A DNA stretch of 64,000 bases from Microcystis panniformis FACHB-1757. GTDB taxonomy: Bacteria > Cyanobacteriota > Cyanobacteriia > Cyanobacteriales > Microcystaceae. The position numbers were made by a program, and so were the translations under genes. Where the stretch lies: NCBI RefSeq assembly GCF_001264245.1, contig NZ_CP011339.1, forward strand, positions 3,906,001-3,970,000, given 5' to 3'. A model generated the notes under the pieces. The model did no database searches, was not told where the DNA came from, and saw only the letters and a list, made by a program, of their open reading frames with translations. This document shows, piece by piece, positions 9,094 to 18,100 of this stretch (position 1 is its first letter; every line of letters starts with the position of its first letter).

Positions 9094-9152
9094 ACATTGC
9101 CAGTTCCCGATTATATCACGGACAATAGATACAGAGCTAGAAAAATTTTTTT

Positions 9153-9407
9153 ATGAGCAAATCCCCTCGACTTGATCCCCAAAAATACGCGCGCTTGAAA
9201 GAGGAAGCGGCTAATCCCTACCGAGGTCTGCGGCAGTTTATCTATCTCGGTTTAGGTGCTTCCGGTTTTATTGGTGCGGTGGTTTTTCTGGCCCAATTAG
9301 CGGCAGGCAGGGACGTAGCCACCGCTTTACCCAATTTTGCCCTACAAATCGGTGTGGTGGCCCTGATGATTTGGTTATTTCGTCGGGAGAAAAAAGCTGG
9401 CGGTTGA
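9153..9407 (+). CDS. Small two-helix membrane protein, DUF3493 type
   Basis: 84 residues. Opens MSKSPRLDPQKYARLKEEA, then PYRGLRQFIYLGLGASGFIG, a first membrane helix, a short AAGRDVATALP loop and a second helix ending in RREKKAGG. This pattern is that of DUF3493, widespread in cyanobacteria and plants, with proposed roles around photosystem assembly. The family name is from memory; membrane topology is seen directly. Confidence 0.7.
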   Translation: MSKSPRLDPQKYARLKEEAANPYRGLRQFIYLGLGASGFIGAVVFLAQLAAGRDVATALPNFALQIGVVALMIWLFRREKKAGG

Positions 9408-9482
9408 GGGAGTAGCCACCGATAGCCAAAACGGTCTCTTTCCCTAGAGAATAAAAGTTAACATTAACTCCAATCTTTCTAT

Positions 9483-9628
9483 GTTATGATCAGGGGGAGA
9501 GTCAAGATTAGTGTTCAAGTTCGTTTTCAGTATTAATTCGGTAAGTCTTTTACTTTAGTATTGTTCGGCTTCTCCCTGAATTTTGTGTCTCCACACCGTT
9601 TCGAGTATTGTTCGAGGATTCAAGTATT
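9483..9628 (+). promoter_or_regulatory. Conserved leader of the first RRM gene
   Basis: This 146-base stretch before the rbp start is almost unchanged in the second copy (10954-11099). It contains repeated GTTCG/GTTCAAG motifs, a pyrimidine-rich block TCTCCCTGAATTTTGTGTCT, and GAGGATTCAAG just before ATG. Cyanobacterial rbp genes are cold-induced through long 5' leaders; conservation here fits that kind of control, but the role is inferred. Confidence 0.55.
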
Positions 9629-9922
9629 ATGTCTATTTTTGTTGGTAATCTCTCTTACGAGATTTCCCAAGAGGATCTGGTCGATGTCTTTAGAGAGTAC
9701 GGCGACGTTAAAAGGGTTCATATTCCCGTTGACAAAGAGACACAGCGCAAACGCGGTTTCGCCTTCGTGGAAATGGAAAGTAAAGCCCAGGAAGCCGCCG
9801 CAATTGAGGCACTAGATGGTGCTGACTGGATGGGGCGATCAATTAAAGTTAACGAGGCCCGCGATCGTGAAGAGCGCGCGCCCTTCAATGGTGGTGGTGG
9901 TGACAGAAAAAAACGCTATTAA
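9629..9922 (+). CDS. RRM RNA-binding protein, copy 1
   Basis: 97 residues: one RRM followed by a short Gly tail. RNP2 is IFVGNL (residues 3-8) and RNP1 is RGFAFVEM, with the aromatic positions intact. The C-terminus NGGGGDRKKRY is the short glycine-rich tail of cyanobacterial Rbp proteins. The start was set at MSIFVGNL (9629) rather than an upstream in-frame ATG at 9608, because family members start there and GAGGA precedes it. Followed by its own terminator at 9948. Copy 2 lies at 11100. Confidence 0.9.
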   Translation: MSIFVGNLSYEISQEDLVDVFREYGDVKRVHIPVDKETQRKRGFAFVEMESKAQEAAAIEALDGADWMGRSIKVNEARDREERAPFNGGGGDRKKRY

Positions 9923-9947
9923 GCTTTTTTTGTGAATAATTGTGGGA

Positions 9948-9972
9948 GGGTGGACAGGGTTCACCCTTTTTT
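9948..9972 (+). terminator. Rho-independent terminator after RRM copy 1
   Basis: GGGTGGAC pairs with GTTCACCC (one G-U pair) around an AGG loop, followed by six Ts. An identical structure follows copy 2. Confidence 0.85.
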
Positions 9973-10082
9973 GTCGGCAATTGCGATCGCTGCTCCTCTC
10001 AAAACCAATAGAAATCTAAATGTCTGAGTCTCTCCAAAAGGTAACAAGTAGGGTTTGCGGCAAAAAGTTTTTCGTGGGGGTA

Positions 10083-10113
10083 GGGTGTGGGGTGTGGGGT
10101 GTGGGGTGTAGGG
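10083..10113. repeat. GTGTGGG tandem repeat
   Basis: A GGGGTGT motif repeated several times in a row, between the two RRM gene copies. It is G-rich on one strand and could form four-stranded DNA; no function is visible. Confidence 0.7.
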
Positions 10114-10214
10114 TTTTACCCATTTTCAAGTGGTCAGTTACCTAATTTTCAGGGAAAAAGTCCCGGAATTTTACCCCCGATCACTCCAATGGTCAGCACT
10201 TTTTGAGGGAAAAA

Positions 10215-10251
10215 AAATCTAAAAACCTTATCTAACAAGGTTTTTAGATTT
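10215..10251. repeat. Perfect 15-bp inverted repeat
   Basis: AAATCTAAAAACCTT at 10215-10229 is matched by its complement at 10237-10251 around a 7-base loop. There is no T tract, so it is not a normal terminator. It directly abuts the left end of the MITE at 10256, and the target duplication overlaps its last bases. Confidence 0.75.
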
Positions 10252-10255
10252 ATTC

Positions 10256-10684
10256 CTGGACTTCCCCCGTATAAAAATACTAGCTATGGCTAAAAGTCTT
10301 ACAGAGCCTGAGTTCAAGCCATACAATACCAATGAACTACTGGACACAAAATCCTGAAGTTCTTACGCAGATAGGGTTTGAGGCAAAAATTTTCAAATTT
10401 GACCTTTAGACCATTATAGCTTGTTTCGGGGCAGAAAACCAGCAAAAACATGGCTACAGAGCGAATCCCTTACTCTAGAGATTAATGACACTATCTGTTA
10501 AAATCAGGTTAGCGATCACTATACAGCCAACTCTACGGAATCGCTCTACTCCAGATACAGTCAACGGTACAGTCATTTTCAAGTGAAAAATGTACCCAGT
10601 AGCCTCTTTTCAATTTTTTCTTAGAAGCGACCTGCAGTAAGGGTTTTGTTAATTTTCTAGTATTTATGTATGGGGGAAGTCCAG
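10256..10684. mobile_element. 429-bp MITE with 28-bp terminal inverted repeats
   Basis: The ends CTGGACTTCCCCCGTATAAA (10256) and its partner finishing at 10684 are inverted over 28 positions with 25 matches. The direct repeat TTATTC flanks both sides (10250-10255 and 10685-10690), a 6-bp target-site duplication. No open frame of note lies inside. It is therefore a non-autonomous transposon derivative. It sits between the two RRM copies. I cannot name the parent family. Confidence 0.82.
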
Positions 10685-10770
10685 TTATTCAGCAAACCCC
10701 AAGTAAACTATGGCTCTTCGGTTTGTGTTATGCAATGGATGGGGGTTATAAGGAATGAAACCCTTATAGA

Positions 10771-10808
10771 GACAGACATTACCGCGATTTTTGTCAATTG
10801 TTTGCGAT
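10771..10808. repeat. 38-bp dispersed repeat
   Basis: GACAGACATT...GATTTTTGTCAATTGTTT at 10771-10808 recurs at 62348-62385 with about 34 of 38 bases the same. The second copy lies exactly where the third pentapeptide-module unit is cut off, so this sequence may be the end of some mobile element. Nothing else in the two neighbourhoods matches. Confidence 0.5.
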
Positions 10809-11099
10809 CTAGAGCGAACTAATCAATTAAATCTCTTGCCAGATAAGGATTTAGTCGATTTATGCCCCCATATCGAACCATACCAAGTCCCGAAGAGCCT
10901 AAACTATAAGGGATATCGCCATCAGATTCTGATCGGCGATCAACTCTTTCTGTGTTATGATCGAGGCGAGAGTCAAGATTGGTGTTCAAGTTCGTTTCCA
11001 GTATTAATCCGGTAAGTTTTTTACTTTAGTATTGTTCGGCTTCTCCCTGAATTTTGTGTCTCCACACCGTTTCGAGTATTGTTCGAGGATTCAAGTATT

Positions 11100-11396
11100 A
11101 TGTCTATTTTTGTTGGTAATCTCTCTTACGAGATTTCCCAAGAAGCTCTGGTCGATGTCTTTAGAGAGTACGGCGAGGTTAAAAGGGTTCATATTCCCGT
11201 GGATCGGGAGACAGGCCGCAAACGCGGTTTTGCCTTCGTGGAAATGGAAAATAAAGGCCAGGAAGGCGCCGCAATTGCCGCCCTGGATGGTGCTGAATGG
11301 ATGGGGCGATCAATTAAAGTTAACGAGGCCCGCGATCGTGAAGAGCGCGCGCCCTTCAATGGTGGTGGTGGTGGTGACAGAAAAAAACGCTATTAA
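11100..11396 (+). CDS. RRM RNA-binding protein, copy 2
   Basis: 98 residues, near-identical to copy 1: same RNP2 (IFVGNL) and RNP1 (RGFAFVEM), with a few changes such as DREGRK-type residues in the loop and five instead of four Gly before DRKKRY. Start and leader match copy 1. It ends 200 bases before glgP but has its own terminator at 11422. Both copies keep intact reading frames, so both are probably functional. Confidence 0.9.
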   Translation: MSIFVGNLSYEISQEALVDVFREYGEVKRVHIPVDRETGRKRGFAFVEMENKGQEGAAIAALDGAEWMGRSIKVNEARDREERAPFNGGGGGDRKKRY

Positions 11397-11421
11397 GCTT
11401 TTTTTGTGAATAATTGTGGGA

Positions 11422-11446
11422 GGGTGGACAGGGTTCACCCTTTTTT
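11422..11446 (+). terminator. Rho-independent terminator after RRM copy 2
   Basis: Same hairpin as at 9948-9972: GGGTGGAC with GTTCACCC and six Ts. Confidence 0.85.
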
Positions 11447-11593
11447 GTCGGCAATTGCGATCGCTGCTCCTCTCAAAACCAATAGAAATCTAAATGTCTG
11501 AGTCTCTCCAAAAGGTAACAAGTAAACTATAAAGGATATCGTCATCAGGTCTGATCGGCGATCGACTCCCGAATATATGGACAACAAAAACCC

Positions 11594-14116
11594 ATGGAGA
11601 CAACCTATACCCTAGCTGATGGGCCTGAAGCACTTCAATGCCCCACTTTAATTGAAGATGATCGCACGGGCATGAGTCCCGAAACCCTAAAACGGGCTTT
11701 TCTGGACAATCTATTTTATTTGCAAGGGGTTAACCGCACCGATGCCAGTCCCTACAATTACTATGTCGCCCTTGCCTACACCGTTCGCGATCGCCTCCTG
11801 CGTCGTTTTCTGAAATCCACCGACACCTACAAACAAGAAAAAGTTAAACTCGTCTGCTATTTCTCCGCCGAATTCCTCATGGGGCGGTATTTAGGCAATA
11901 ATCTCGCTAATTTGGGTATTTACGACCTAATCAAAGAGATGATCGAGGAATTAGGTCTTGATTTTGAGGAAATTATCGAACAGGAACCGGATCCCGGCCT
12001 CGGAAACGGCGGTTTAGGGCGTTTAGCGGCTTGTTTCCTCGATTCCCTCGCTTCCCTAGAAATTCCCGCCATCGGTTACGGTATCCGCTACGAATTTGGC
12101 ATTTTCCATCAAATGATCCAAAACGGTTGGCAGGTGGAAATCCCCGATAACTGGCTACGCTTCGGCAATCCTTGGGAATTACCCCGTCCCGATGAAAGTG
12201 TGGAAGTAAAACTGGGAGGCCGGACGGAAATCTATCACGATGATAAGGGACAGGAACGGGTCCAATGGCTGCCGGAACGTCGGGTTTTAGCCATTCCCCA
12301 CGATACCCCCGTCCCGGGTTACAAAACCAACACGGTGAACGCTTTGCGTCTCTGGAAAGCAGAAGCGAGTGAATCGTTTAATTTTGAGGCTTTTAACGCC
12401 GGGTTATACGATCAATCCGTGGCTGAAAAAATGGACGCGGAAACCATTTCTAAAGTCCTTTATCCCAACGATAACACCCCCGCCGGTCGCGAATTACGTC
12501 TGGCCCAACAATACTTTTTTGTGGCCGCTTCCCTGCAAGATTTAATTCGCATTCACCTAAAAAGCCACAAAAATCTGCAAAATTTCCACGAAACCGCCGC
12601 TATTCAACTGAACGACACTCACCCCGCCATTGCGATCGCTGAGTTAATGCGTTTGTTAGTGGATGAAAACGGCTTAGAATGGTCAAAAGCTTGGACAATT
12701 ACCCAAAAAACCTTCGCTTATACCAATCATACCCTATTGCCGGAAGCCCTAGAACGTTGGTCGGCGGATCTGCTCGGGAAATTGCTGCCCCGACATCTAG
12801 AAATTATCTACCTGATCAATCACTTTTTCCTCGACGATGTGCGGACTTGGTTTCCCGATAACGAGGAATTATTGGGCAAATTGTCGATAGTTGAAGAAGC
12901 TGGTTGGGGTAATAAACAAATTCGCATGGCTAATTTAGCCTGTGTGGGTAGTCACTCGATTAACGGAGTTGCGGCTTTACACACCGAGTTACTGCAAAAA
13001 GACACCCTGAAAGAGTTTGCCATGCTCTGGCCAGAAAAATTCTACAATAAAACCAATGGTGTCACCCCGCGCCGGTGGATTTTATTGAGCAACCCCCAAT
13101 TATCGGCACTATTTACCGAAAAAATCGGCGATAATTGGTTAAAAGACCTGAAGGAATTGCGAAAACTGGAACAATACCTTGATGATCCTGAATTTCGTCA
13201 GCGTTGGTATGAAATTAAACAGGCGAATAAGGCCGATTTAGCGGCTTATATGCTGAAAACCCGCAATATTGAGGTGGATGTTAATTCGATTTTCGATGTG
13301 CAGGTAAAACGGATTCACGAATACAAACGCCAACATCTGGCAGTTCTGCACATTATCGCCCTTTATAATCGCATTAAACAGAACCCTCAGATCGATATCG
13401 TGCCGCGCACTTTTATCTTTGGTGGTAAGGCAGCCCCCGGTTACTTTATGGCTAAGTTAATTATTAAGTTAACTAATGCTGTAGCTGAAATTGTTAATAA
13501 GGATCCTGATGTCAGAGGTCGTTTAAAATTGGTTTTCCTGCCTAACTTTAACGTTTCTTTGGGTCAACGCATCTATCCGGCGGCGGATCTGTCCGAACAG
13601 ATTTCTACGGCGGGTAAGGAAGCTTCCGGAACTGGTAACATGAAGTTTGCCATGAATGGCTCCCTCACCATTGGGACTCTGGACGGCGCTAATATCGAAA
13701 TTCGCGAGGAAGCAGGGGCAGAAAATTTCTTCCTTTTTGGCTTGACAGCAGAAGAAGTTTATGCTAAAAAGGCCCACGGTTATGAACCGATGAGCTATTA
13801 CAAAAATAATCGCGAATTGAAGGGAGTGATCGATCGAATTAAGAGTGGTTATTTTAGCCATGGTGACCCAGAATTATTCAGGCCGATCGTTGATTCTCTC
13901 CTCTACGATGACCAGTATATGCTTTTAGCTGATTATCAATCCTACGCTGATTGTCAGGAACAGGTAAGTGAAGCTTATCGCGATCGGGACAAGTGGACGC
14001 GGATGTCGATTCTCAACTCGGTTCGTATGGCCAAATTCTCTAGCGATCGCACAATCTGGGAATATTGTCAAGAGATTTGGAAAGTTAATCCGGTCAAGAT
14101 TAGTTTAGAGGATTAA
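11594..14116 (+). CDS. glgP: Glycogen phosphorylase
   Basis: 840 residues, full family length. Releases glucose 1-phosphate from the non-reducing ends of glycogen using PLP and phosphate, in the cytoplasm. Seen directly: GNGGLGRLAACFLDSLASL (glucan/active-site region), NDTHPAIAIAELMRLL, VKRIHEYKRQ, and the PLP-lysine signature EASGTGNMKFAMNG. Start ATG at 11594; no longer in-frame option. A terminator follows at 14131. The last 125 codons and the terminator are copied at 23377-23804. Confidence 0.97.
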   Translation: METTYTLADGPEALQCPTLIEDDRTGMSPETLKRAFLDNLFYLQGVNRTDASPYNYYVALAYTVRDRLLRRFLKSTDTYKQEKVKLVCYFSAEFLMGRYLGNNLANLGIYDLIKEMIEELGLDFEEIIEQEPDPGLGNGGLGRLAACFLDSLASLEIPAIGYGIRYEFGIFHQMIQNGWQVEIPDNWLRFGNPWELPRPDESVEVKLGGRTEIYHDDKGQERVQWLPERRVLAIPHDTPVPGYKTNTVNALRLWKAEASESFNFEAFNAGLYDQSVAEKMDAETISKVLYPNDNTPAGRELRLAQQYFFVAASLQDLIRIHLKSHKNLQNFHETAAIQLNDTHPAIAIAELMRLLVDENGLEWSKAWTITQKTFAYTNHTLLPEALERWSADLLGKLLPRHLEIIYLINHFFLDDVRTWFPDNEELLGKLSIVEEAGWGNKQIRMANLACVGSHSINGVAALHTELLQKDTLKEFAMLWPEKFYNKTNGVTPRRWILLSNPQLSALFTEKIGDNWLKDLKELRKLEQYLDDPEFRQRWYEIKQANKADLAAYMLKTRNIEVDVNSIFDVQVKRIHEYKRQHLAVLHIIALYNRIKQNPQIDIVPRTFIFGGKAAPGYFMAKLIIKLTNAVAEIVNKDPDVRGRLKLVFLPNFNVSLGQRIYPAADLSEQISTAGKEASGTGNMKFAMNGSLTIGTLDGANIEIREEAGAENFFLFGLTAEEVYAKKAHGYEPMSYYKNNRELKGVIDRIKSGYFSHGDPELFRPIVDSLLYDDQYMLLADYQSYADCQEQVSEAYRDRDKWTRMSILNSVRMAKFSSDRTIWEYCQEIWKVNPVKISLED

Positions 14117-14130
14117 AAAACTCGGTCAAG

Positions 14131-14163
14131 TTCGGGTTTAGTCTTTGACTGGCCCGAATTTTG
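14131..14163 (+). terminator. Terminator after glgP
   Basis: TTCGGG (14131) pairs with CCCGAA (14153), with an inner AGTC/GACT pairing and four Ts after the stem. A nearly identical copy lies at 23772-23804 after the glgP fragment. Confidence 0.75.
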
Positions 14164-14188
14164 GAACCGTAGCCCCCAAAAATGCTTG

Positions 14189-14986
14189 ATGAAAACGATG
14201 AAATTTATTATTCTTTGCTATCCAAGAACTGGTTCAACACTTCTGATTACAGCTCTAGGAGCTCATCCGCATCTGCGTCAAGGAATGGAATTATTTAATC
14301 CAGAACTAGAGGGAGATGATCCTTGGGTTCATTGGCGCCAAGAGACTTTTAATCAGCTTTACGGTGAACAGGAAACCTACCTCAACCCTCAGAAGAATCT
14401 CGATGGTGAGCGATTTGATTTAAGTTTGTTATCGAGGGAATTTTTTCGAGTTTTTGACGGTACTAAAATTATGTACGATCAACTTGAGCGACAGTCTCCC
14501 GTCTGGGATCATTTAAGATCGATGCGGGATTTAAGAATCATTATTTTAAGGAGAAATATTGTCGAGGCGGCTGTGAGTTTTCGGATTGCCATGGCAACTA
14601 ATATCTGGTTTGTTCCCAATGAAAAATCCTATATTTGGTACGTCCCTGGCCAAGAAACTAAGCCACCTTCCCTCTCTTTAGAATATCCCCTCTGGTACTT
14701 CGACTGGTTTTACAATTATTATTGCGCTGCGGAAGAATTTTTTGTCAATCTATTTCAGGATCAGGCCAAGATGGTGGTTAATTACGAGGAGATGATAGCC
14801 AATTGGGAGCAAACTATCCAAAACTTGCAAGTTCATCTGGGGGTCGAGCCGCTCGCTATTCCCATGATGTTCGACAAGAGAACCAATGGTACAATCAAAG
14901 AACTTATTTCTAACTATGATGAGATCAGAACGTACTATGACCATCATCCAGTTTTAGCCGCTCATTTTCAAGCAGTTTCATCATGA
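14189..14986 (+). CDS. Sulfotransferase family protein
   Basis: About 265 residues. The N-terminus has the PAPS-binding P-loop-like motif CYPRTGSTLLITAL (5'-phosphosulfate loop), and LRIIILRRNIVEAAVSF is the 3'-phosphate-binding strand/helix (xRxxxxxxxS) of sulfotransferases. It would transfer sulfate from PAPS to a sugar, peptide or lipid; the acceptor is unknown. ATG 14189 and 14198 are both possible starts. It lies between glgP and the radical SAM/glycosyltransferase/aminotransferase fusion, which hints at modification of a glycoconjugate. A 5' fragment is copied at 23829. Confidence 0.75.
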   Translation: MKTMKFIILCYPRTGSTLLITALGAHPHLRQGMELFNPELEGDDPWVHWRQETFNQLYGEQETYLNPQKNLDGERFDLSLLSREFFRVFDGTKIMYDQLERQSPVWDHLRSMRDLRIIILRRNIVEAAVSFRIAMATNIWFVPNEKSYIWYVPGQETKPPSLSLEYPLWYFDWFYNYYCAAEEFFVNLFQDQAKMVVNYEEMIANWEQTIQNLQVHLGVEPLAIPMMFDKRTNGTIKELISNYDEIRTYYDHHPVLAAHFQAVSS

Positions 14987-15169
14987 GCGTAACCGGTTGA
15001 GAAAATAAAAATTATTAAATTTTAAAAATATTCTCTTGTTTGGGCTGCCAATTTACTTTAGATTTTAAGTACAGCGTTTCTCCTCAAGATCAGGTGCGAC
15101 CTAATTGGGTATCGACGACCGACTCCCCAAAAGAAAAACTTTGTACCTCACCATTAAGATAACTACTAT

Positions 15170-18100
15170 ATGCTCCCCAAAACATTTTGTATTCTACCTT
15201 TCTGCCAAGCCATGATTACTAACGATGGCAAGGTGAAATTATGCAGTCTGAATCATGGAACTAATCTGGTATCAGAAGGACGAATTCTCTCCTTGCATCA
15301 GTCTTCTTTAGAAGATATTTGGAATTCCGAGTATTTTCGTCAGCTGCGGCGGCAAATGCTAGCAGGAGAGAAGATAGCCAGCTGTGCCAAATGTTATGCC
15401 CTTGAAGCTGAAGGCAGTACAAGCATTCGTCAAGTGATGAACCGTTACCCTAGTCAGAGGATTCCGGTTGCCGGGGAGGAGCAGATAATGGAATGGGCAG
15501 CGGCGATCGTTGATGAGCGTGGGGGGCAAGCACCACCTCCCTCAGCCTTACATCTGTGGCTGGGCAATCTTTGCAATTTAAAATGTCGGATGTGTTCGCC
15601 GATGTTTAGTTCCCAGATCGCTGGCGATCCCGTACAAGCGCAATGGTTTGATGATCGTCCGCGCTCAGAAACGCTGCTGCCAGTCTACCTCAAGGGCGTA
15701 GAATACACTGGTTTCGGTGAACTGAACAAGCAGGGTGAAAAGTTGACCCGACCAGTAATCTCACAAAAAGTGACGATTTCCCTGACCGCTAAGGGAGAAC
15801 CAGTGGATTTTATCGAAATCTCTGGTCAGAAACAGAGCAAGCAACTGTATCACTTATTGGTCATGACAGAAGACCAACTGTTGGGCCAACAATTATTAGC
15901 TGGAAGTGGTGAATGGCGAGTGGTCGTCAAACCCGATCTGGTCTGGAATCCTAGTTCTCGCCTTGAATTCTCCCTGCATTTTCTGCCCGTATTTTACCTT
16001 CCGCCCTTAACCAGCACTCGCACAGCGAAACTAAATATCTATCGTTGGGGTTCTCCGCTGGGTATTGATATCGATAACTTGAGGATTGTCAGCAAACCAC
16101 AGAGCGGAAAGAGACAACCAAAGGAATTTTTAAGCCGTATTCCTGAAAATCCCCATTGGTCTTCCAATGAAAAGCTGGTTTTTGAGGAAATCTTAGCCCA
16201 TCCAGAAAGCCTCCAGCATATCAACTTTACGGGAGGAGAGCCGTTTATCCAGCCCGCTTTTGCCACTATTCTCAAGAAATTGATAGAAACCGATCACGCC
16301 CAACACATCTCGCTATACATCAACACGAACGGCACTGTCTATAATCGTCGTCTTTCGGAAATGCTGCGTCAGTTTTTATCCGTAGAACTGGCTTTTAGTG
16401 TGGAGGGAGTCGGTCAGTTACAGGAATATATCCGAACGCCTTCTCGGTGGGAAATGATCTCGCGTAATATATTATCCTTCCAGAAAGACCATATTCCCTT
16501 ATCTGTTCGTCCCACTGCCCAAGCTTATAATATCTTCGGCATTTTAGAGCTGGTGCGTTGGTGTCAAGAACAGGGTCTGAGATACATCTTAAACAATCTC
16601 ATTTGGGAGCCAAGGTTTTTATCCCTAGATATGCTGCCGCAACTGGTCATTGATGAAGCTCGACAGGATTGGCAGCAATACTTAGAGCAAGAGTGTGATG
16701 AAGATAATCGATGGCACATAGAAACAATAATCGCCGCTTTACAACGACCACGCCCCGAACCGAGGGAATTAGCCGTTTTACAAGACGCATTTATTCGCTA
16801 TACCAACGATATCGATCGATCAAGAGGACAATCCCTCGCCGTCGCCTGTCCTAGACTTTATGATCGTCTCATCGCTGCCGGTTGCGACTTTGGCTCTAAG
16901 TACCGTTTCAGCCAACCAAAGATGACTGATGCCAGTATCGTTATTACCACCTGTGAAGTCAATCAACACCATGGTACAGGTGCATTAGTCAAAAAAATAG
17001 TTGCTGACACTGCCAATATTCTGTCGATTCGTTCTGTGGATTTGTATGGGGGAGAACAGGACTTGGGGGCAATCGCTCTTTGTCTATCTAATCCTGGTTT
17101 GTCAAGACCAGAAGCAGTGAAAAACACTGTCCATGCCGTCAGAATTTTCCATGAATATAAGGTGACGCGCCTTCTTTGTGTTCCTTACCTGGCCGAGGAT
17201 TTAATCACAGCGATCGTACTGCAAGACTTGTATCAAGTTCCCTTGGCCGCTTACATTATGGACGATCAAAATATTTGCGTGAATAATATTCCCGATCAAT
17301 TGATGGGGGAATTTTTAGGTAAATGTTCCCTACGGCTAGTCACCCATCCCGAATTGCGAGCAGCCTACGAAGCCAAATATCAATTGGAGTTTTCGTTACT
17401 GCCCGCATTGGTATCGGAGCAGTTAATTTCCCCGACTCCCCAATTAGCCAATCTTAACTCCCGGTCGGCCAATGTAGGAGCTTTGATTGGCAGTATTTCC
17501 AGTCAGCAATGCTTTGATTTATTATGTAACACGATCAAGGCAGCGGGAATCGAACTCGATTGGTACAATGGCACGGTAGATTGGTATCAAGACAATCAAT
17601 ACCGTCAGCAAGAGGAGCATTCAGAACTAATTAAAAATCGAGGCATTCATCTCTGTGGTCTGTTGCCAGAAGAAAAACTGGTACAGATATTAAGAAACTA
17701 TGCCTATTTAGTGCTGCCGACGGGTGCCTTAGCAGAAGGCGATCATAACCCTCGATTGTGGCGAATGATTTTTGCGGTGGCTACGGCGAATATCCCGATA
17801 ATTGTTTTGGGCCAGGAAACCACATCGGCAGCTCAATTTATCCGACGATTTCATCTAGGAGTTGTCTGTGATTATCAAGGGGAAAGTTTAAGACAGGCTC
17901 TAGAGCAGCTAAGAGACCCGAAAAATTGCCAACAGATGCGCCAAAATGCGGCGGCCATAGCCTCAAAATTATCAGCCAAAGGGATTAACCAATGGCTATG
18001 GGAATCGATCGATCAGGGCAAACCGCGGGATGGACGTTTTGAGGAACTGTTCGCAGACAATCTGGAACAGGAAGAAATAAATAGTCAAGAGTCGCCCCTC

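Larger units (their letters stand above)
10954..11524 (+). repeat. Duplicated RRM gene segment, copy B
   Basis: 10954-11524 repeats 9483-10050 (leader, gene, terminator and 3' sequence up to AAAAGGTAACAAGTA), differing by scattered substitutions and one extra GGT codon. A separate 45-base direct repeat flanks copy B (10901-10945 and 11524-11568; AACTATAARGGATATC core), which may record how it arose. The 10791-11015 open frame between them is not a credible gene. Confidence 0.85.

Noticed and set aside
10791..11015. 74-residue frame between the RRM copies
   Set aside because: Starts in a dispersed repeat and ends in the copied leader of RRM copy 2; composition not coding-like.
11524..11593. 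Riboswitch before glgP
   Set aside because: Only a 45-bp direct repeat is seen; no known aptamer pattern.
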